Shown: positions 8,404 to 17,791, numbered from the stretch's first letter. The stretch: 64,000 bases of DNA from Nonomuraea sp. PA05 (GCF_008086045.1 NZ_VSEY01000002.1:62001-126000); one strand, 5' to 3'. Translations and numbers: made by a program. The notes: generated by a model not told the origin, from the sequence alone.

Positions 8404-11079
8404 TCAGACGAGTGACAGATGTTTCGCGCGGCGCACCGCCTCGGCCCGGCGGGTGACGGCGAGCTTACGGTAGATGCTTTTCAGGTGCGTCTTGACGGTG
8501 TTAACGGACACGTACATCTGCGCGGCGATCTCCTCGGTCGTCATCACCTTGGTCAGGTGCTGCAACACGTCGAGCTCGCGGGCGCTGAGCCTGCCGTACA
8601 TGGCGGTGTCCAGCTCTTCCTCGCCGCTGTCCGGAGCCAGCCGCAGCCGCGCCAGGAAGCGCTGGTAGGGCCGCACCAGGTACGGGTCGTGCCGCAGCAG
8701 CGGCTGCAGCCAGGGTTTCGAGCGCGCGAACGGCAGCAGCGCCTGCTCGCGGTCGCCCAGCCGTAACGCCCTGTCGAGCATCCGGCGGCCCCTGGAGGGA
8801 TCGCCGTTCTGGTAGGCCAGCCGGACGTCCAGCAGCAAGGCGTCCAGCCGGACGTCCAGGGGCACCATGCCGGGCTCGGTCAGCACCGCGTGCACCGCCT
8901 GCGCGGCCTCGCCCGGCCGTCCCTCGCTCAGCGCGGCGACCGCGAGTGCCAGGGGTTTGCGCAGGTCGTCGGCGTCGCCGGCGCGCTCGGCGCACGCCCG
9001 CGCCTGCGCCGGCTCGCCCAGTGCCGCGTGCGCCTCCGCCTGGAGGAGCAGCAGGCGCCGCCGCAACCACGGCTCCAGAGACACAGCGGCCTCGCGCGGC
9101 TCCCGCCCGCCGCCGGGCGGTTCCTGGACGGCCTCGCGGGTCTCCTCCAGAGCCTGGCGGGGCAGGCCCTCCAGGAGCCTGGCCTGGGCGCTGATCAGGG
9201 CGTGCACCCCGGCCATGACGGCGTCCGGGCACTGCCGTACGGCCGCCTGGGCCTTGGACAGCTCCTGCTTGGCGCGGCCCGGCTCCACCCGCTGGATCGC
9301 CACCCACGCCGAGGCCAGATGCGCCGCGGCGCCGCGACGGCCCGCCGGCACCGGGCCGGGGTCGGGAAGCTGCTCCGCCTGGGCCGCCAGCTCGCAGGCC
9401 CGCGCCGGGCGTCCGCGCAGCCCTTCGGCCAGGGCCAGTTGCCCCAGGCAGTGACGGTAGAGGAAGTCGCCACCGGCCAGCGCCGCCGGCTCGACGGCCG
9501 CGCGCAGGGCCGCGACGGCCTCGTTCAGCCGCCCCTGCCGCAGCTCCAGCGACCCCCGCGCGGCCAGGACCAGGGCCTCGATCTCCGGGTGCTGGTCGAG
9601 CGAGTGCGCCGGCGCCTGCTGAAGCAGAGCCTCCACCTCGGTGAGGGTGCGCGACAGGTCCGCCTCGCGCGGCTGCGGGTCGGCCAGCCGTACCAGGCCG
9701 ATGGACATCCGCAGGGACGGTGACGCGGTGGCCGGGGAGCGGTCGATCAGCGCCTGCGCCGTCTCCAGCGCGGCGGCGCAGGACTCCTCGTCGCCGCCGG
9801 CGCGGGCGAGGGCCGCCGCGACCACGGCCGGCTCCGGAGCCCCCGCCAGGTGCGGCACGGTGTCCGGCATCGCCCGCAGGCTGTCGCCGAGCACGTGGCC
9901 GGGCCGCAGCCCCTCGCCGGGGACGTGGCCGGACCGCAGGCCGAGCAGCCGGCCGACCTCCAGATGATCGACGACGAGCCGGGCGGCGTAGGGCCAGGCG
10001 CCGGCGCGGGCGGCGTGCCAGACCGCGTCGTGCACGTCCCCCGCCCGCGCGAACCACGACGCCGCGCGCAGGTCCAGCTCGGCGAGGTGGCCCGGCGTCT
10101 CGTGCCGCAGGATCAGCCGCAGCGCCTGTCCGAACATCGGGTGGTAGCGGTACCAGCCCTGATCGAGGCGCGTGGCGAACGCGTTGTCGCGCACCATCGC
10201 GGCGAACGCGCGGCCCGCCACCGGACCGGCCAGCTCGGTGGCCAGCTCCGCGTTGATCCGCTCGGGGACGCCGGTGGCCATCAGCAGCCGGCGCCGGTCG
10301 TCCGGCTCGGCGTCCAGGATCTCCTCCATCAGGTAGGCCACGACGGAGTTGTGGTCGCCGCCGAAGTGGGCGACGAACTCGTCCGGGTCGTGATGCCCCT
10401 CCATGGCGATCGCGGCCAGCCGCAGCCCGGCGGCCCACCCCTCGGTCCTGGCCAGCAACGTGCGCAGGGACGACTGCGACAGGCCGACCTTGTGCTGCGC
10501 CAGGAGCTGCTCGGCCTCCCGTTCGGAGAAGGCGAGCTGTTCGGCCCCGATCTCGGTGAGCTCCTGGGCCAGGTGATAGCGGCGCATCGGCAGCGGCGGG
10601 TCCTGGCGCGCCGTCACGACCAGCCGCAGCCAGGCGCGCGTGTCGCGCAGGAGCCTGCCGAGGTCCCTGTTCACCTCGCAGTCGGCCTGGATGGACAGGT
10701 CGTCCAGCACCAGGACCACGGGTTGAGCCCGTTCCGTGAGAGTCAGGGCCAGGGCGGCCACGGGGTCGCCGTCGCCGCTCACCTCCACCCCCGCCCGCTG
10801 GAAGGCCGACAGGACCATGGGCCAGAAGACCTCTGACTGCTCGGCACCCCGTTGCAGGGTGACCCAGGCGATGGGGCCCGGGGCGGTGCCGCACATGGCC
10901 CATGAGATCGCCGCCATGGTCTTGCCGGTTCCCGGAGGACCCGTCACCACCGTGAGAGGACCCTGGACGCCTCTGCGGAGGCGGTCCACGATCCTGCGGC
11001 GGACGATCAGCCACGGCGGTGGTTGAGGAATGACCACCTTGTACGGAAGAACACCTACGTCCAACCTGATTCGTGCCAT
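8404..11079 (-). CDS. MalT-like LuxR-family ATPase regulator (second of two)
   Basis: An 891-residue regulator of the same architecture as its downstream neighbour: Walker A TGPPGTGKT (about residues 46-54), Walker B LVLDDLS, a long helical-repeat region, and a C-terminal LuxR helix-turn-helix (VSVNTVKTHLKSIYRKLAV). The start is placed at an ATG preceded by GGGGTGA. The DNA-binding ends of the two proteins are nearly alike while the sensor parts differ, which suggests an old duplication with overlapping targets but different inducers. Two identical palindromes (TCACCCGGGTGA) lie about 90-130 bases upstream. Confidence 0.9.
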   Translation of the reverse strand: MARIRLDVGVLPYKVVIPQPPPWLIVRRRIVDRLRRGVQGPLTVVTGPPGTGKTMAAISWAMCGTAPGPIAWVTLQRGAEQSEVFWPMVLSAFQRAGVEVSGDGDPVAALALTLTERAQPVVLVLDDLSIQADCEVNRDLGRLLRDTRAWLRLVVTARQDPPLPMRRYHLAQELTEIGAEQLAFSEREAEQLLAQHKVGLSQSSLRTLLARTEGWAAGLRLAAIAMEGHHDPDEFVAHFGGDHNSVVAYLMEEILDAEPDDRRRLLMATGVPERINAELATELAGPVAGRAFAAMVRDNAFATRLDQGWYRYHPMFGQALRLILRHETPGHLAELDLRAASWFARAGDVHDAVWHAARAGAWPYAARLVVDHLEVGRLLGLRSGHVPGEGLRPGHVLGDSLRAMPDTVPHLAGAPEPAVVAAALARAGGDEESCAAALETAQALIDRSPATASPSLRMSIGLVRLADPQPREADLSRTLTEVEALLQQAPAHSLDQHPEIEALVLAARGSLELRQGRLNEAVAALRAAVEPAALAGGDFLYRHCLGQLALAEGLRGRPARACELAAQAEQLPDPGPVPAGRRGAAAHLASAWVAIQRVEPGRAKQELSKAQAAVRQCPDAVMAGVHALISAQARLLEGLPRQALEETREAVQEPPGGGREPREAAVSLEPWLRRRLLLLQAEAHAALGEPAQARACAERAGDADDLRKPLALAVAALSEGRPGEAAQAVHAVLTEPGMVPLDVRLDALLLDVRLAYQNGDPSRGRRMLDRALRLGDREQALLPFARSKPWLQPLLRHDPYLVRPYQRFLARLRLAPDSGEEELDTAMYGRLSARELDVLQHLTKVMTTEEIAAQMYVSVNTVKTHLKSIYRKLAVTRRAEAVRRAKHLSLV

Positions 11080-11165
11080 ACTGCTCACCCCTGCCCGAAA
11101 GGGATCAGCTTGCGTCTGGACGTTAGGCGCACCTCGGGCGTTTCTCGCATACCCCGGCGGCGATT

Positions 11166-11205
11166 TCACCCGGGTGAGACCGCGCGGCAGGACTCACCCG
11201 GGTGA
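11166..11205. promoter_or_regulatory. paired perfect palindromes, candidate operator
   Basis: The 12-base perfect palindrome TCACCCGGGTGA occurs at 11166-11177 and 11194-11205, with centres 28 bases apart. A related inverted repeat, ATCACCC-N5-GGGTGAT, lies at 11446-11464. They sit between the second LuxR-type gene and the small gene at 11263-11433. Candidate binding sites for one of the adjacent regulators; no direct evidence of which. Confidence 0.55.
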
Positions 11206-11262
11206 TGGGAGGCCACGCTCACCGTCACGCCACCCGGGGCATCGGGCGATAGGCATCACCTA

Positions 11263-11433
11263 TCAGGTCGCCTGCCCCTTGGGGTCCGGAGCTGGGCCGT
11301 TGCGGTGGTGACGGCGCCTGGCCAGATTGACGAGGACGGCGGCAGCCGTCGCCGCACCCGCCCCTGCCGCGACGATGAGGCCGCGACGGCTCTTCTTCCT
11401 CTGTCTCCTCATGCGGCCATCATCCGGAGCCAT
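11263..11433 (-). CDS. small basic single-helix membrane protein
   Basis: A 56-residue protein: a charged start, a basic patch (RRQRKKSRR), one alanine-rich hydrophobic helix (about residues 19-35) and a basic C-terminus (ARRRHHRNG). A GGGAGGGTGGGG ribosome site directly precedes its ATG. It is divergent from the AI-2E-type permease gene. Small one-helix proteins with basic flanks are typically membrane-anchored; no family is recognised. Confidence 0.55.
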   Translation of the reverse strand: MAPDDGRMRRQRKKSRRGLIVAAGAGAATAAAVLVNLARRRHHRNGPAPDPKGQAT

Positions 11434-11530
11434 CCCCACCCTCCCATCACCCACGCGGGGTGATGCGCGCACCCGCGTGCGTGGCGACGCTCGACGCGAG
11501 GCCGCCCCATCAGTCGCCGGGAGTCCGGAT

Positions 11531-12754
11531 ATGACCACCAGCATGAGACAGGCGAGCCGGACGCGGCCATCGGTGCGGTCCCGCCTGGAGGCGCCGGGCG
11601 TGTCCGGATGGCTGTTCACCGGGCTCGCGCTGGGCACCGCCATCCTGTTGTTCCTGCTGCACGCGCTGCGGCCGCTGCTCATGCCGCTGGTGCTGGCCGC
11701 CGCCATCGCCGTCGTCATCGCCCCGCTCGCCGAACGGCTGGCCGGCCGGATGCCGCGCGCCGCCGCGGCGGCGCTGTGCTGCCTGACCGTCCTGCTGACC
11801 GCGGCGGCCTGCGGCTTCGTGCTGGTCGCCGGGCTGCGCGGCCAGCTCCAGTCGATCACCGCCGCCCTGAACGTCGGCTGGGAACGGGCGGAGCAGCTCG
11901 CCCGCGACCTCGGCCTGGCGGCGGGACAGGCCGAGGACCTCCGCCAGACCTTCGCCGACGCGCTGCCCACCCTGGTCACCGAGCTGCTCACTGGCCTGGC
12001 CGGCGGGGTGGCCGTCCTGATCGAGCTGGTGGTCGGTCTCGCGCTCGGGCTGTACCTGGTGTTCTTCATGCTCAAGGACACCGGGCAGATGACGTCCGCG
12101 ACGGTGCGAGCCCTGCCGCTGCCGGCGGAGGTCGGCCGCGAGGCGGTCGACAGGGCCGCCGGGATCATCCGCCGGTACTTCCTCGGCATGACGCTGATCG
12201 CCGTGATGAACACCGTGCTCATCGTCACCGCCGCGCTGATCCTGGGGGTGCCCGCCATCGGGGTGATCGCCCTGGCCACGTTCCTGGGCGCGTACATCCC
12301 GTACGCCGGCGCGTTCGTCTCCGGCGCGTTCACCGTGCTCATCGCGCTCGGCTCCGGCGGAGTGAGCGCCGCGCTGTGGATGCTGCTGGTGGTGCTGCTG
12401 GCCAACGGCACCCTGCAGAACCTGCTCGCGCCGTTCGTGTTCGGCGCCGCGCTGCGCATCCACCCGATGGTCGTGCTGCTCGTCACCGTCCTGGCGGGGA
12501 TCGTGGCGGGGCTGGCCGGCGTGATGCTGGCCGTGCCGGTGACGGCGCTGGCGCTCGACCTGGCCCGCCTCGCCAGGAAGTACAAGGAGCAGACGTACGC
12601 CGAGCAGATGGCCACCGAGCAGATGGCCACCGAGCAGACGTCCACACCGACACACGACGAGCAGACACACGACGAGCAGATTTCGGACGACCGGCAGCGG
12701 CACAACGAACCGGTCACCCCGAGGGGAGGACGCGATGACGGAGCGCGTGGGTGA
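11531..12754 (+). CDS. AI-2E family transporter
   Basis: A 407-residue permease of the AI-2E (TqsA/YdiK) superfamily. It has about eight hydrophobic segments in the family layout: three N-terminal helices, a long soluble loop near residues 95-150, then the C-terminal block with the conserved FLGAYIPYAGAF segment. Members export or pass small solutes by cation coupling; the substrate here is unknown. Its start follows a GGGAG site. The C-terminus is odd: glutamine/threonine/glutamate-rich micro-repeats (EQMATEQMATEQ, THDEQTHDEQ) from short direct DNA repeats. It overlaps the next gene by 20 bases. Confidence 0.85.
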   Translation: MTTSMRQASRTRPSVRSRLEAPGVSGWLFTGLALGTAILLFLLHALRPLLMPLVLAAAIAVVIAPLAERLAGRMPRAAAAALCCLTVLLTAAACGFVLVAGLRGQLQSITAALNVGWERAEQLARDLGLAAGQAEDLRQTFADALPTLVTELLTGLAGGVAVLIELVVGLALGLYLVFFMLKDTGQMTSATVRALPLPAEVGREAVDRAAGIIRRYFLGMTLIAVMNTVLIVTAALILGVPAIGVIALATFLGAYIPYAGAFVSGAFTVLIALGSGGVSAALWMLLVVLLANGTLQNLLAPFVFGAALRIHPMVVLLVTVLAGIVAGLAGVMLAVPVTALALDLARLARKYKEQTYAEQMATEQMATEQTSTPTHDEQTHDEQISDDRQRHNEPVTPRGGRDDGARG

Positions 12755-13445
12755 GGCCGGTACGACCGGGCCCGAAGAGAGCGGCCCCACGCGGGCGGCA
12801 CCGGACGGCTCGCAGACGGCGGACGAGACGGTGCGGGACGGCGCGGACGACCGTCCCTCGATGCCGCGCATCGTGCTGGCCGGCACCGTGAACGCGGGGC
12901 AGCGCCTGCACCTGCTTTCCGACCCCGCGCCACCCGCCGTGAACGTGACCGTCGGGCTGCTCGCCCAGGGCGCGCAGGCCGGGGAGCGGCTGATCGGCCA
13001 GTGCTCGGACGGCGTGCGCAAGGTGGCGGGCCTGCCCGCCCCGTGGCTGCGCCAGGTGATCGCCAACGCCGCCGAGCGCGGCGAGGACGCCATCGCCGGC
13101 AGCAGCCGGCAGACCGCCGCCTGGCTGCGCGGGCCGGTGAGCGACACGGTTGCCAAGTCCACCCGCTCGCTGCTGGGCGGCCTGGTCTCCAGGGCGGTCC
13201 GCCAGGCCGCCGAGACGCTGTCGCCCGTGGTCATCGACGCGGTGCTGCCGTACATCCGCGAGCAGGCGGTGCCCGCCCTCGTCGGCGACGTGGTGGCGGA
13301 TCAGCGGCTGCGCGCCATGGTGGCCGCGCAGGGGCGCAGCGTCATGGCCTCGATGGCCGACGAACTGCAGGCCAAGATCGCCAGCGCCGACGACCGGGCC
13401 GAGGCCGCCTTCCAGCGGCTGCGCCGCGGCGGACCGGCGACGTAA
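12735..13445 (+). CDS. conserved hypothetical protein following AI-2E permease
   Basis: A 236-residue, mostly helical protein without transmembrane segments. The first 40 residues are acidic and low-complexity; the remainder is amphipathic helix rich in alanine, arginine and valine. It begins inside the AI-2E permease gene and ends three bases before the RDD gene, so the three are one transcription unit. I do not recognise the family. An envelope-associated role is inferred from the neighbours only. Confidence 0.65.
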   Translation: MTERVGEAGTTGPEESGPTRAAPDGSQTADETVRDGADDRPSMPRIVLAGTVNAGQRLHLLSDPAPPAVNVTVGLLAQGAQAGERLIGQCSDGVRKVAGLPAPWLRQVIANAAERGEDAIAGSSRQTAAWLRGPVSDTVAKSTRSLLGGLVSRAVRQAAETLSPVVIDAVLPYIREQAVPALVGDVVADQRLRAMVAAQGRSVMASMADELQAKIASADDRAEAAFQRLRRGGPAT

Positions 13446-13448
13446 GGG

Positions 13449-13880
13449 ATGAGCCCGCCATGCTACGCGGGGATCGTGTCGCGGTTGATGGCCGTGCTGA
13501 TCGACGCCGCGGCACTCACTGTCGTGACCCCGGTCGCCGTGCTCGGCCCGCCGATGATGTGGCAGTCCCTGGCGGGCACGCCGCCCACCTGGTTCACCTC
13601 GAGCTTCCAGATCGCGGGGGCGACGTTGCCCCTGGTCTACTTCTCCCTCGCCTGGTGGGCGACCGGGCAGACGCTCGGCGGGCTCGTCCTGGCGATCATG
13701 GTCCGGCGCGCGGACGGGAGCCGCGTCGGACTGCTCAGGGCCGCGCTGCGGGCCGCGCTCGGCCTGCTGTTCGCCCCCATCTGGTTCCTCGGGATGATAC
13801 TGGTGCTGGTGCAGGCGCACCGCAGGGCCATGCACGACCTGGTGTTCGGCACTGTCGTGGTGCGAAAACCGGCCCGGTGA
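13449..13880 (+). CDS. RDD family membrane protein
   Basis: A 143-residue integral membrane protein with the RDD pattern: an arginine and an aspartate in the first helix (GIVSRLMAVLIDA) and a C-terminal HRRAMHDLVFGT motif carrying the second conserved aspartate. Three hydrophobic segments are visible (about residues 14-34, 53-80 and 99-120). RDD proteins are small membrane proteins, some with proposed Na+(Li+)/H+ antiport activity; function here is not established. It is the third gene of the AI-2E operon, just before the polyphosphate kinase gene. Confidence 0.8.
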   Translation: MSPPCYAGIVSRLMAVLIDAAALTVVTPVAVLGPPMMWQSLAGTPPTWFTSSFQIAGATLPLVYFSLAWWATGQTLGGLVLAIMVRRADGSRVGLLRAALRAALGLLFAPIWFLGMILVLVQAHRRAMHDLVFGTVVVRKPAR

Positions 13881-13911
13881 CGCGGGTCGTCAGAGGAAGG
13901 ACCGCCGCACG

Positions 13912-14715
13912 ATGACCGCCGACAGGATGCCCCGCAAACAGTACGAGAAGCAGCTCCTGGAGTTGCAGGCCGAGCTGGTCAAGATGCAGGAATGGGTGAA
14001 GGCGGAGGGGCAGCGGCTGGTCGTCGTCTTCGAGGGGCGCGACGCCGCCGGCAAGGGCGGCACGATCAAGCGGGTCGCCGAGTACCTCAACCCCCGCGTG
14101 GCCGGGATCGTCGCCCTGCCCGCGCCCACCGAGCGCGAGCGCACCCAGTGGTACTTCCAGCGATACGTGGAGCACCTGCCGGCGGCCGGGCACATCGCGC
14201 TGTTCGACCGGAGCTGGTACAACCGGGCCGGCGTCGAGCGGGTGATGGGCTTCTGCACCCCGGACGAGTACACCCGGTTCCTGCACCAGTGCCCCATCTT
14301 CGAGCGGCTGCTGGTCGAGGACGGGATCCTGCTGCGCAAGTACTGGTTCTCGGTCAGCGACAAGGAGCAGGAGCGCCGCTTCCGGGACCGGCTGGAGGAC
14401 CCCCTGCGGCGGTGGAAGCTGTCGGAGATGGACCTGGAGTCGATCACGCGGTGGGAGGAGTACTCCAGGGCCAAGGACGAGATGATGGTGCACACCCACA
14501 TCGCCGAGGCGCCCTGGCACGAGGTGGAGAGCGAGGACAAGCGGCGGGCCCGGATCAACATGATCTCCCACCTGCTGTCGTCGGTGCCTTACCAGGACGT
14601 CAAGCAGTCGGAGCTGAAGATCCCGGTGCGGCCGGAGTCCACCGGGTACCGGCGGCCGGCGCGGCACGTCGACATGCGCGTTCCGGACGTCACGGGCGCG
14701 GACAAGCGCGGGTGA
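13912..14715 (+). CDS. ppk2: polyphosphate kinase 2 (PPK2 family)
   Basis: A 267-residue cytoplasmic enzyme transferring phosphate between inorganic polyphosphate and nucleotides. Diagnostic features are the Walker A loop FEGRDAAGKGGT (about residues 40-51), the Walker B/lid region LFDRSWYNRAGVE (98-109) and the downstream KYWFSVS motif. Length and single-domain organisation match the PPK2 class I group, which usually makes GTP or ATP from polyphosphate; the preferred nucleotide cannot be read from sequence. A GAGGAAGG site lies upstream. It is the last gene of the unit and ends seven bases before the convergent AI-2E gene. Confidence 0.92.
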   Translation: MTADRMPRKQYEKQLLELQAELVKMQEWVKAEGQRLVVVFEGRDAAGKGGTIKRVAEYLNPRVAGIVALPAPTERERTQWYFQRYVEHLPAAGHIALFDRSWYNRAGVERVMGFCTPDEYTRFLHQCPIFERLLVEDGILLRKYWFSVSDKEQERRFRDRLEDPLRRWKLSEMDLESITRWEEYSRAKDEMMVHTHIAEAPWHEVESEDKRRARINMISHLLSSVPYQDVKQSELKIPVRPESTGYRRPARHVDMRVPDVTGADKRG

Positions 14716-14722
14716 CCCGGGC

Positions 14723-15934
14723 TCAGCCGCGCGCCGTGCGCTCGCCGTCCGCCTCCGCCCCCGCCCCCGCTTTCGGCGCCGGCTCCGGCTCCGGCTCCTT
14801 CTCCGGAGGCGGCGGTGGCGTGTCACCACCCGGGGGCGCGCCGCCCCCGGCGGGCGCGGCCTCCACCAGCTCCTGCCGCTTCACGAACGTGTCGATCAGC
14901 GACAGCAGCATCGCCACCACCGGCACGGCCAGCAGAGCCCCCACCGCCCCGAACAACGACGCCCCCAGGATCACCCCGGCGAACGCCACCCCCGGATGGA
15001 TGTCCACCGACCTCCCGCTGATCCGCGGCTCCAGCGTCAGGTTCTCGACCTGCTGGTAGAGCACCCCCCATCCCAGCGCGGCCAGCCCGATCCACGGGCG
15101 CGGCGACACCAGCCCGACCACCGCGGGCAGCGTGATGGCGATGTACGTCCCGATGGTGGGCACGAACTGCGCCACGAGCCCCGTCCACAACCCGAGCGCC
15201 AGCCACGACGGCATCCCGAGCACGAGGAAGACGACGGCCGAGGTGACGGCGTTGATGGTGGCCAGGATGAGCCGCGCCCACACGTACCCGCCGGTCTTGA
15301 CCAGCGACACGTCCCAGATGGTGAGGAAGACGCGCTGGAGGTTGGCGGGCATGAGCCGGGCGAGCCACACCCGCAGGCGGGGCCCGTCGGCGGAGAGGTA
15401 GAAGATCAGCAGCAGCAGCGTGAAGGTGTTGACGAGCGCGCCGGTGAGGGTGCCGAGCAGGCCGAGGACGTTGCCGAGCACGTCCTGGGCGTACTGGGCG
15501 GCCTGTTGCGGGGTGAGGTTGAGCGAGGTGAGGATGTCGGCGATCTGATAGTTGGTGCCGAAGCGTTCGTTCACCCAGGCGACGGCGCCGGTGAGGATGC
15601 CGGGCAGCTCCCGCACCAGGACGGCGATCTGCTCGGCCAGCAGGCTGCCGAACAGGTAGAGGAAGATCGCCGTGAACAGGAAGATCGCCACCATCACCAG
15701 CAGCGCCGCCGCGCCGCGGCGCATGTGCCGGGCCAGGCGGCCGACGGCGGGCTCCATGGCCAGCGAGGTGAACCAGGCGACGATCACCACGACGATCAGC
15801 CCGCCCGCGTCGGCCAGCACGAATCGCGCGAACAGCACCACGGCGAGGACGGCGACGACGGCGAGCGCGGCCCGCCACACGTTCGCGGGCGAGAGCAGCA
15901 CGCGCACGGACCGGGGCTCCTCCTGCTGCGTCAT
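14723..15934 (-). CDS. AI-2E family transporter (second copy)
   Basis: A 403-residue membrane protein of the same superfamily as the product of 11531-12754. It has paired N-terminal helices, a large extracytoplasmic loop with the [13 protein letters not shown] segment, and C-terminal helices with [15 protein letters not shown], matching the conserved proline/glycine block. The C-terminus is long, proline/glutamate-rich and low complexity ([16 protein letters not shown]). The frame stays open upstream, but the ATG with GGGAGAG before it is chosen. Two AI-2E permeases flanking PPK2 suggest a shared envelope theme, but there is no substrate evidence. Confidence 0.85.
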   Translation of the reverse strand: MTQQEEPRSVRVLLSPANVWRAALAVVAVLAVVLFARFVLADAGGLIVVVIVAWFTSLAMEPAVGRLARHMRRGAAALLVMVAIFLFTAIFLYLFGSLLAEQIAVLVRELPGILTGAVAWVNERFGTNYQIADILTSLNLTPQQAAQYAQDVLGNVLGLLGTLTGALVNTFTLLLLIFYLSADGPRLRVWLARLMPANLQRVFLTIWDVSLVKTGGYVWARLILATINAVTSAVVFLVLGMPSWLALGLWTGLVAQFVPTIGTYIAITLPAVVGLVSPRPWIGLAALGWGVLYQQVENLTLEPRISGRSVDIHPGVAFAGVILGASLFGAVGALLAVPVVAMLLSLIDTFVKRQELVEAAPAGGGAPPGGDTPPPPPEKEPEPEPAPKAGAGAEADGERTARG

Positions 15935-16011
15935 GGTCTCTCCCTGGGGGTGACTTACCGGGCAGTGCGCAGCGTACGACTGCACGAGGTCATTGCCCAG
16001 CCTTGATCCCC

Positions 16012-16818
16012 TCAGTCCTCCGCCTTGACCTCCGGAGCGGCGAGGAAGTCGTCGATCATGGAGGCGAGCCATTCCGCGCGGTGCACGAGCGTGACGTGCG
16101 TGGTGCCGGGCAGCACGGCCAGCCGCGCCGGCGGCAGCCCGGCCTGGTCGCCGGCCACCCCGCCGCCTCGCAGGCGGAACGTCTCGACGGCGTGCTCGGG
16201 GCGGATGATGTCGGAGTCGCCGATGACCAGCATCGTGGGCGCCTGGATCGCCCGCACGTCGTCGGCCGTGGGGTTGCGGAGGGTGCGCATGAGCTCGCTG
16301 ATCTTGTCGACCAGCGCGGGGAAGTCCTCGGGCCGGGGCGCGAGCCGGAGGTACTCGTCGTGGAAGGGCGAGCCGATGAGGTGCTCGGGCCGCAGCGTCT
16401 CGAAGCCGTCGGACAGGCCGGGGTGCAGGCCTTCGGCGGTGAAGGAGAACGAGGCGAGGATGAGCTTGCGGACGAGGTCCGGCCGCGTGAGCGCGATCTG
16501 GAAGGCGATGGTGGAGCCCAGGCTGTAGCCGAGGACGTCGGCCTGCCGGATGCCGAGGTGGTCCAGGACCGCGGCCACGTCGCCGGCGATGAGCTGGGGC
16601 GACAGGGGCCGGTCGATGTCGGCGGTGCGGCCGTGGCCCTGGAACTCGACGGCGATCACCTGCCGGTTCTCGGCCAGGTGCGGCAGGAGCTCGCCGAACG
16701 AGGTGCCGATGGCGGAGAAGGAGCCGTGGATCAGGACCAGCGGGTCGCCGGTGCCGTGGATCTCGTAGTACATGTGCAGGCCGTTGACGGGCGCGTAGCC
16801 GCTCTTGTGATCGGTCAT
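16012..16818 (-). CDS. alpha/beta hydrolase
   Basis: A 268-residue serine hydrolase of the alpha/beta fold. The nucleophile elbow is GYSLG (about residues 96-100), the oxyanion region is LIHGSFS, the acid is in [11 protein letters not shown] and the catalytic histidine in PGTTHVTL. The N-terminus [15 protein letters not shown] is typical of small soluble esterases, epoxide hydrolases and haloperoxidase-like proteins. Substrate unknown. It is divergent from a TetR-type gene across a 96-base region with two inverted repeats, so it is probably that repressor's target. Confidence 0.85.
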   Translation of the reverse strand: MTDHKSGYAPVNGLHMYYEIHGTGDPLVLIHGSFSAIGTSFGELLPHLAENRQVIAVEFQGHGRTADIDRPLSPQLIAGDVAAVLDHLGIRQADVLGYSLGSTIAFQIALTRPDLVRKLILASFSFTAEGLHPGLSDGFETLRPEHLIGSPFHDEYLRLAPRPEDFPALVDKISELMRTLRNPTADDVRAIQAPTMLVIGDSDIIRPEHAVETFRLRGGGVAGDQAGLPPARLAVLPGTTHVTLVHRAEWLASMIDDFLAAPEVKAED

Positions 16819-16862
16819 GTGACCATGGTGCGAGGCCGCGCTTACGCTCTGCTTCAGATTCT

Positions 16863-16907
16863 CTTCAGCGGACTGAAGTAGAACGGAACCCTACGTTCCC
16901 TTACACT
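16863..16907. promoter_or_regulatory. TetR operator candidates and leaderless promoter
   Basis: Two inverted repeats lie between the divergent hydrolase and TetR genes: CTTCAG-CGGA-CTGAAG (16863-16878) and GGAAC-N5-GTTCC (16885-16899). A TACACT -10 box (16902-16907) ends seven bases before the TetR start codon, so that transcript is probably leaderless and the second repeat fills the space just upstream of the -10. This arrangement suits autorepression. Confidence 0.6.
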
Positions 16908-16914
16908 GTGAAGC

Positions 16915-17553
16915 ATGAGCAGCCCACCCATGAGCGGCCGCAAGGCGCAGGCCGCACGCAACGACGAGTTGATCCTCCAGGCGGCGCGGGCGGTCTTCAC
17001 CGCCGAGCCCGGCGCCCCCATCGCGGCCGTGGCCGAGAAGGCGGGCGTCGGGATCAGCGCGCTCTACCGCCGCTATCCCAGCAAGGAGGCGCTGCTGCAG
17101 AAGTTGTGCGGGGACGGGCTGCGGCTCTACGTCGAGGTCAGCGAGCGGTCGCTGGCCGACGACGGCGATCCGTGGGAGGCGTTCGCCGGCTACCTGCGCG
17201 GCATCGTGGACGCCGACTCCAGCTCGCTGACGATCAAGCTGGCGGGCACGTTCACGCCGACGCCGGAGCTGCGCGAGCTGGCGGCCAGGGCCTCGGCCCT
17301 GGCCGTCGAGGTGCACGGCCGCGCGGTGGCGGCGGGCGTGCTGCGGCCCGACGTGACGGTGGCCGACGTCGCGCTGCTGTTCGAGCAGCTCGCCTCGATC
17401 AAGCTGGGCGGCGAGGAACGCGCCGCCGAGCTGCGCCACCGCTACCTGACGCTGACGATGGACGCCCTGCGCGTCCCCCCGGCGCACCGCGACCTGCCCG
17501 GCGCGCCACCGCGGGACGAGGAGCTCTCGGCCCGCTGGGTGCCGCGCGGTTAG
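16915..17553 (+). CDS. TetR/AcrR family repressor
   Basis: A 212-residue regulator. The N-terminal helix-turn-helix occupies about residues 18-63, with AAVAEKAGVGISALYRRYPSKEALL as recognition region; the all-helical ligand-binding half follows and contains the C-terminal helix motif ADVALLFEQLASI seen in a common actinobacterial TetR subgroup. It likely represses itself and the divergent hydrolase gene. Its 3' end overlaps the convergent small membrane gene by four bases. Confidence 0.9.
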   Translation: MSSPPMSGRKAQAARNDELILQAARAVFTAEPGAPIAAVAEKAGVGISALYRRYPSKEALLQKLCGDGLRLYVEVSERSLADDGDPWEAFAGYLRGIVDADSSSLTIKLAGTFTPTPELRELAARASALAVEVHGRAVAAGVLRPDVTVADVALLFEQLASIKLGGEERAAELRHRYLTLTMDALRVPPAHRDLPGAPPRDEELSARWVPRG

Positions 17554-17777
17554 TCCTCGCCTGTCTTCCAGTGGAACAGGTACGACATCACGAAGCCGAG
17601 CAGCCCGGTCACCCCGGCCGACACGGTCATCGCCATGCCGAGCGCGGACACCGCCCCGGACACCAGGCCGGGGCTGCCGATGACGAGGCCGGCCGCCTGC
17701 ACCAGCACGACGACCACGCCGAGCGTGAGGAACAGGACGAGACCGATCTTGAACAGGACCATGACGAGGCTCTTCAT
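17550..17777 (-). CDS. small two-helix membrane protein of the TRAP-like locus
   Basis: A 75-residue protein with two hydrophobic helices (about residues 4-34 and 40-67). It is preceded by a GAGAGGAG ribosome site and starts 15 bases after the large TRAP-type permease gene, so it is cotranscribed. By position it could replace the four-helix TRAP small subunit (DctQ), but at two helices it is too short for a normal one. Function otherwise unknown. Confidence 0.65.
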   Translation of the reverse strand: MKSLVMVLFKIGLVLFLTLGVVVVLVQAAGLVIGSPGLVSGAVSALGMAMTVSAGVTGLLGFVMSYLFHWKTGED

Positions 17778-17791
17778 GACGGGGGCTCCTC

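Noticed and set aside
8501..11014. Long open frames antisense to the LuxR, P-type ATPase and other genes
   Set aside because: High third-position GC keeps the opposite frames open; their translations are low-complexity arginine/alanine/glycine-rich with no domains.
6020..11079. Biosynthetic gene cluster regulators
   Set aside because: No polyketide, peptide or other secondary-metabolite synthesis genes are in the window.
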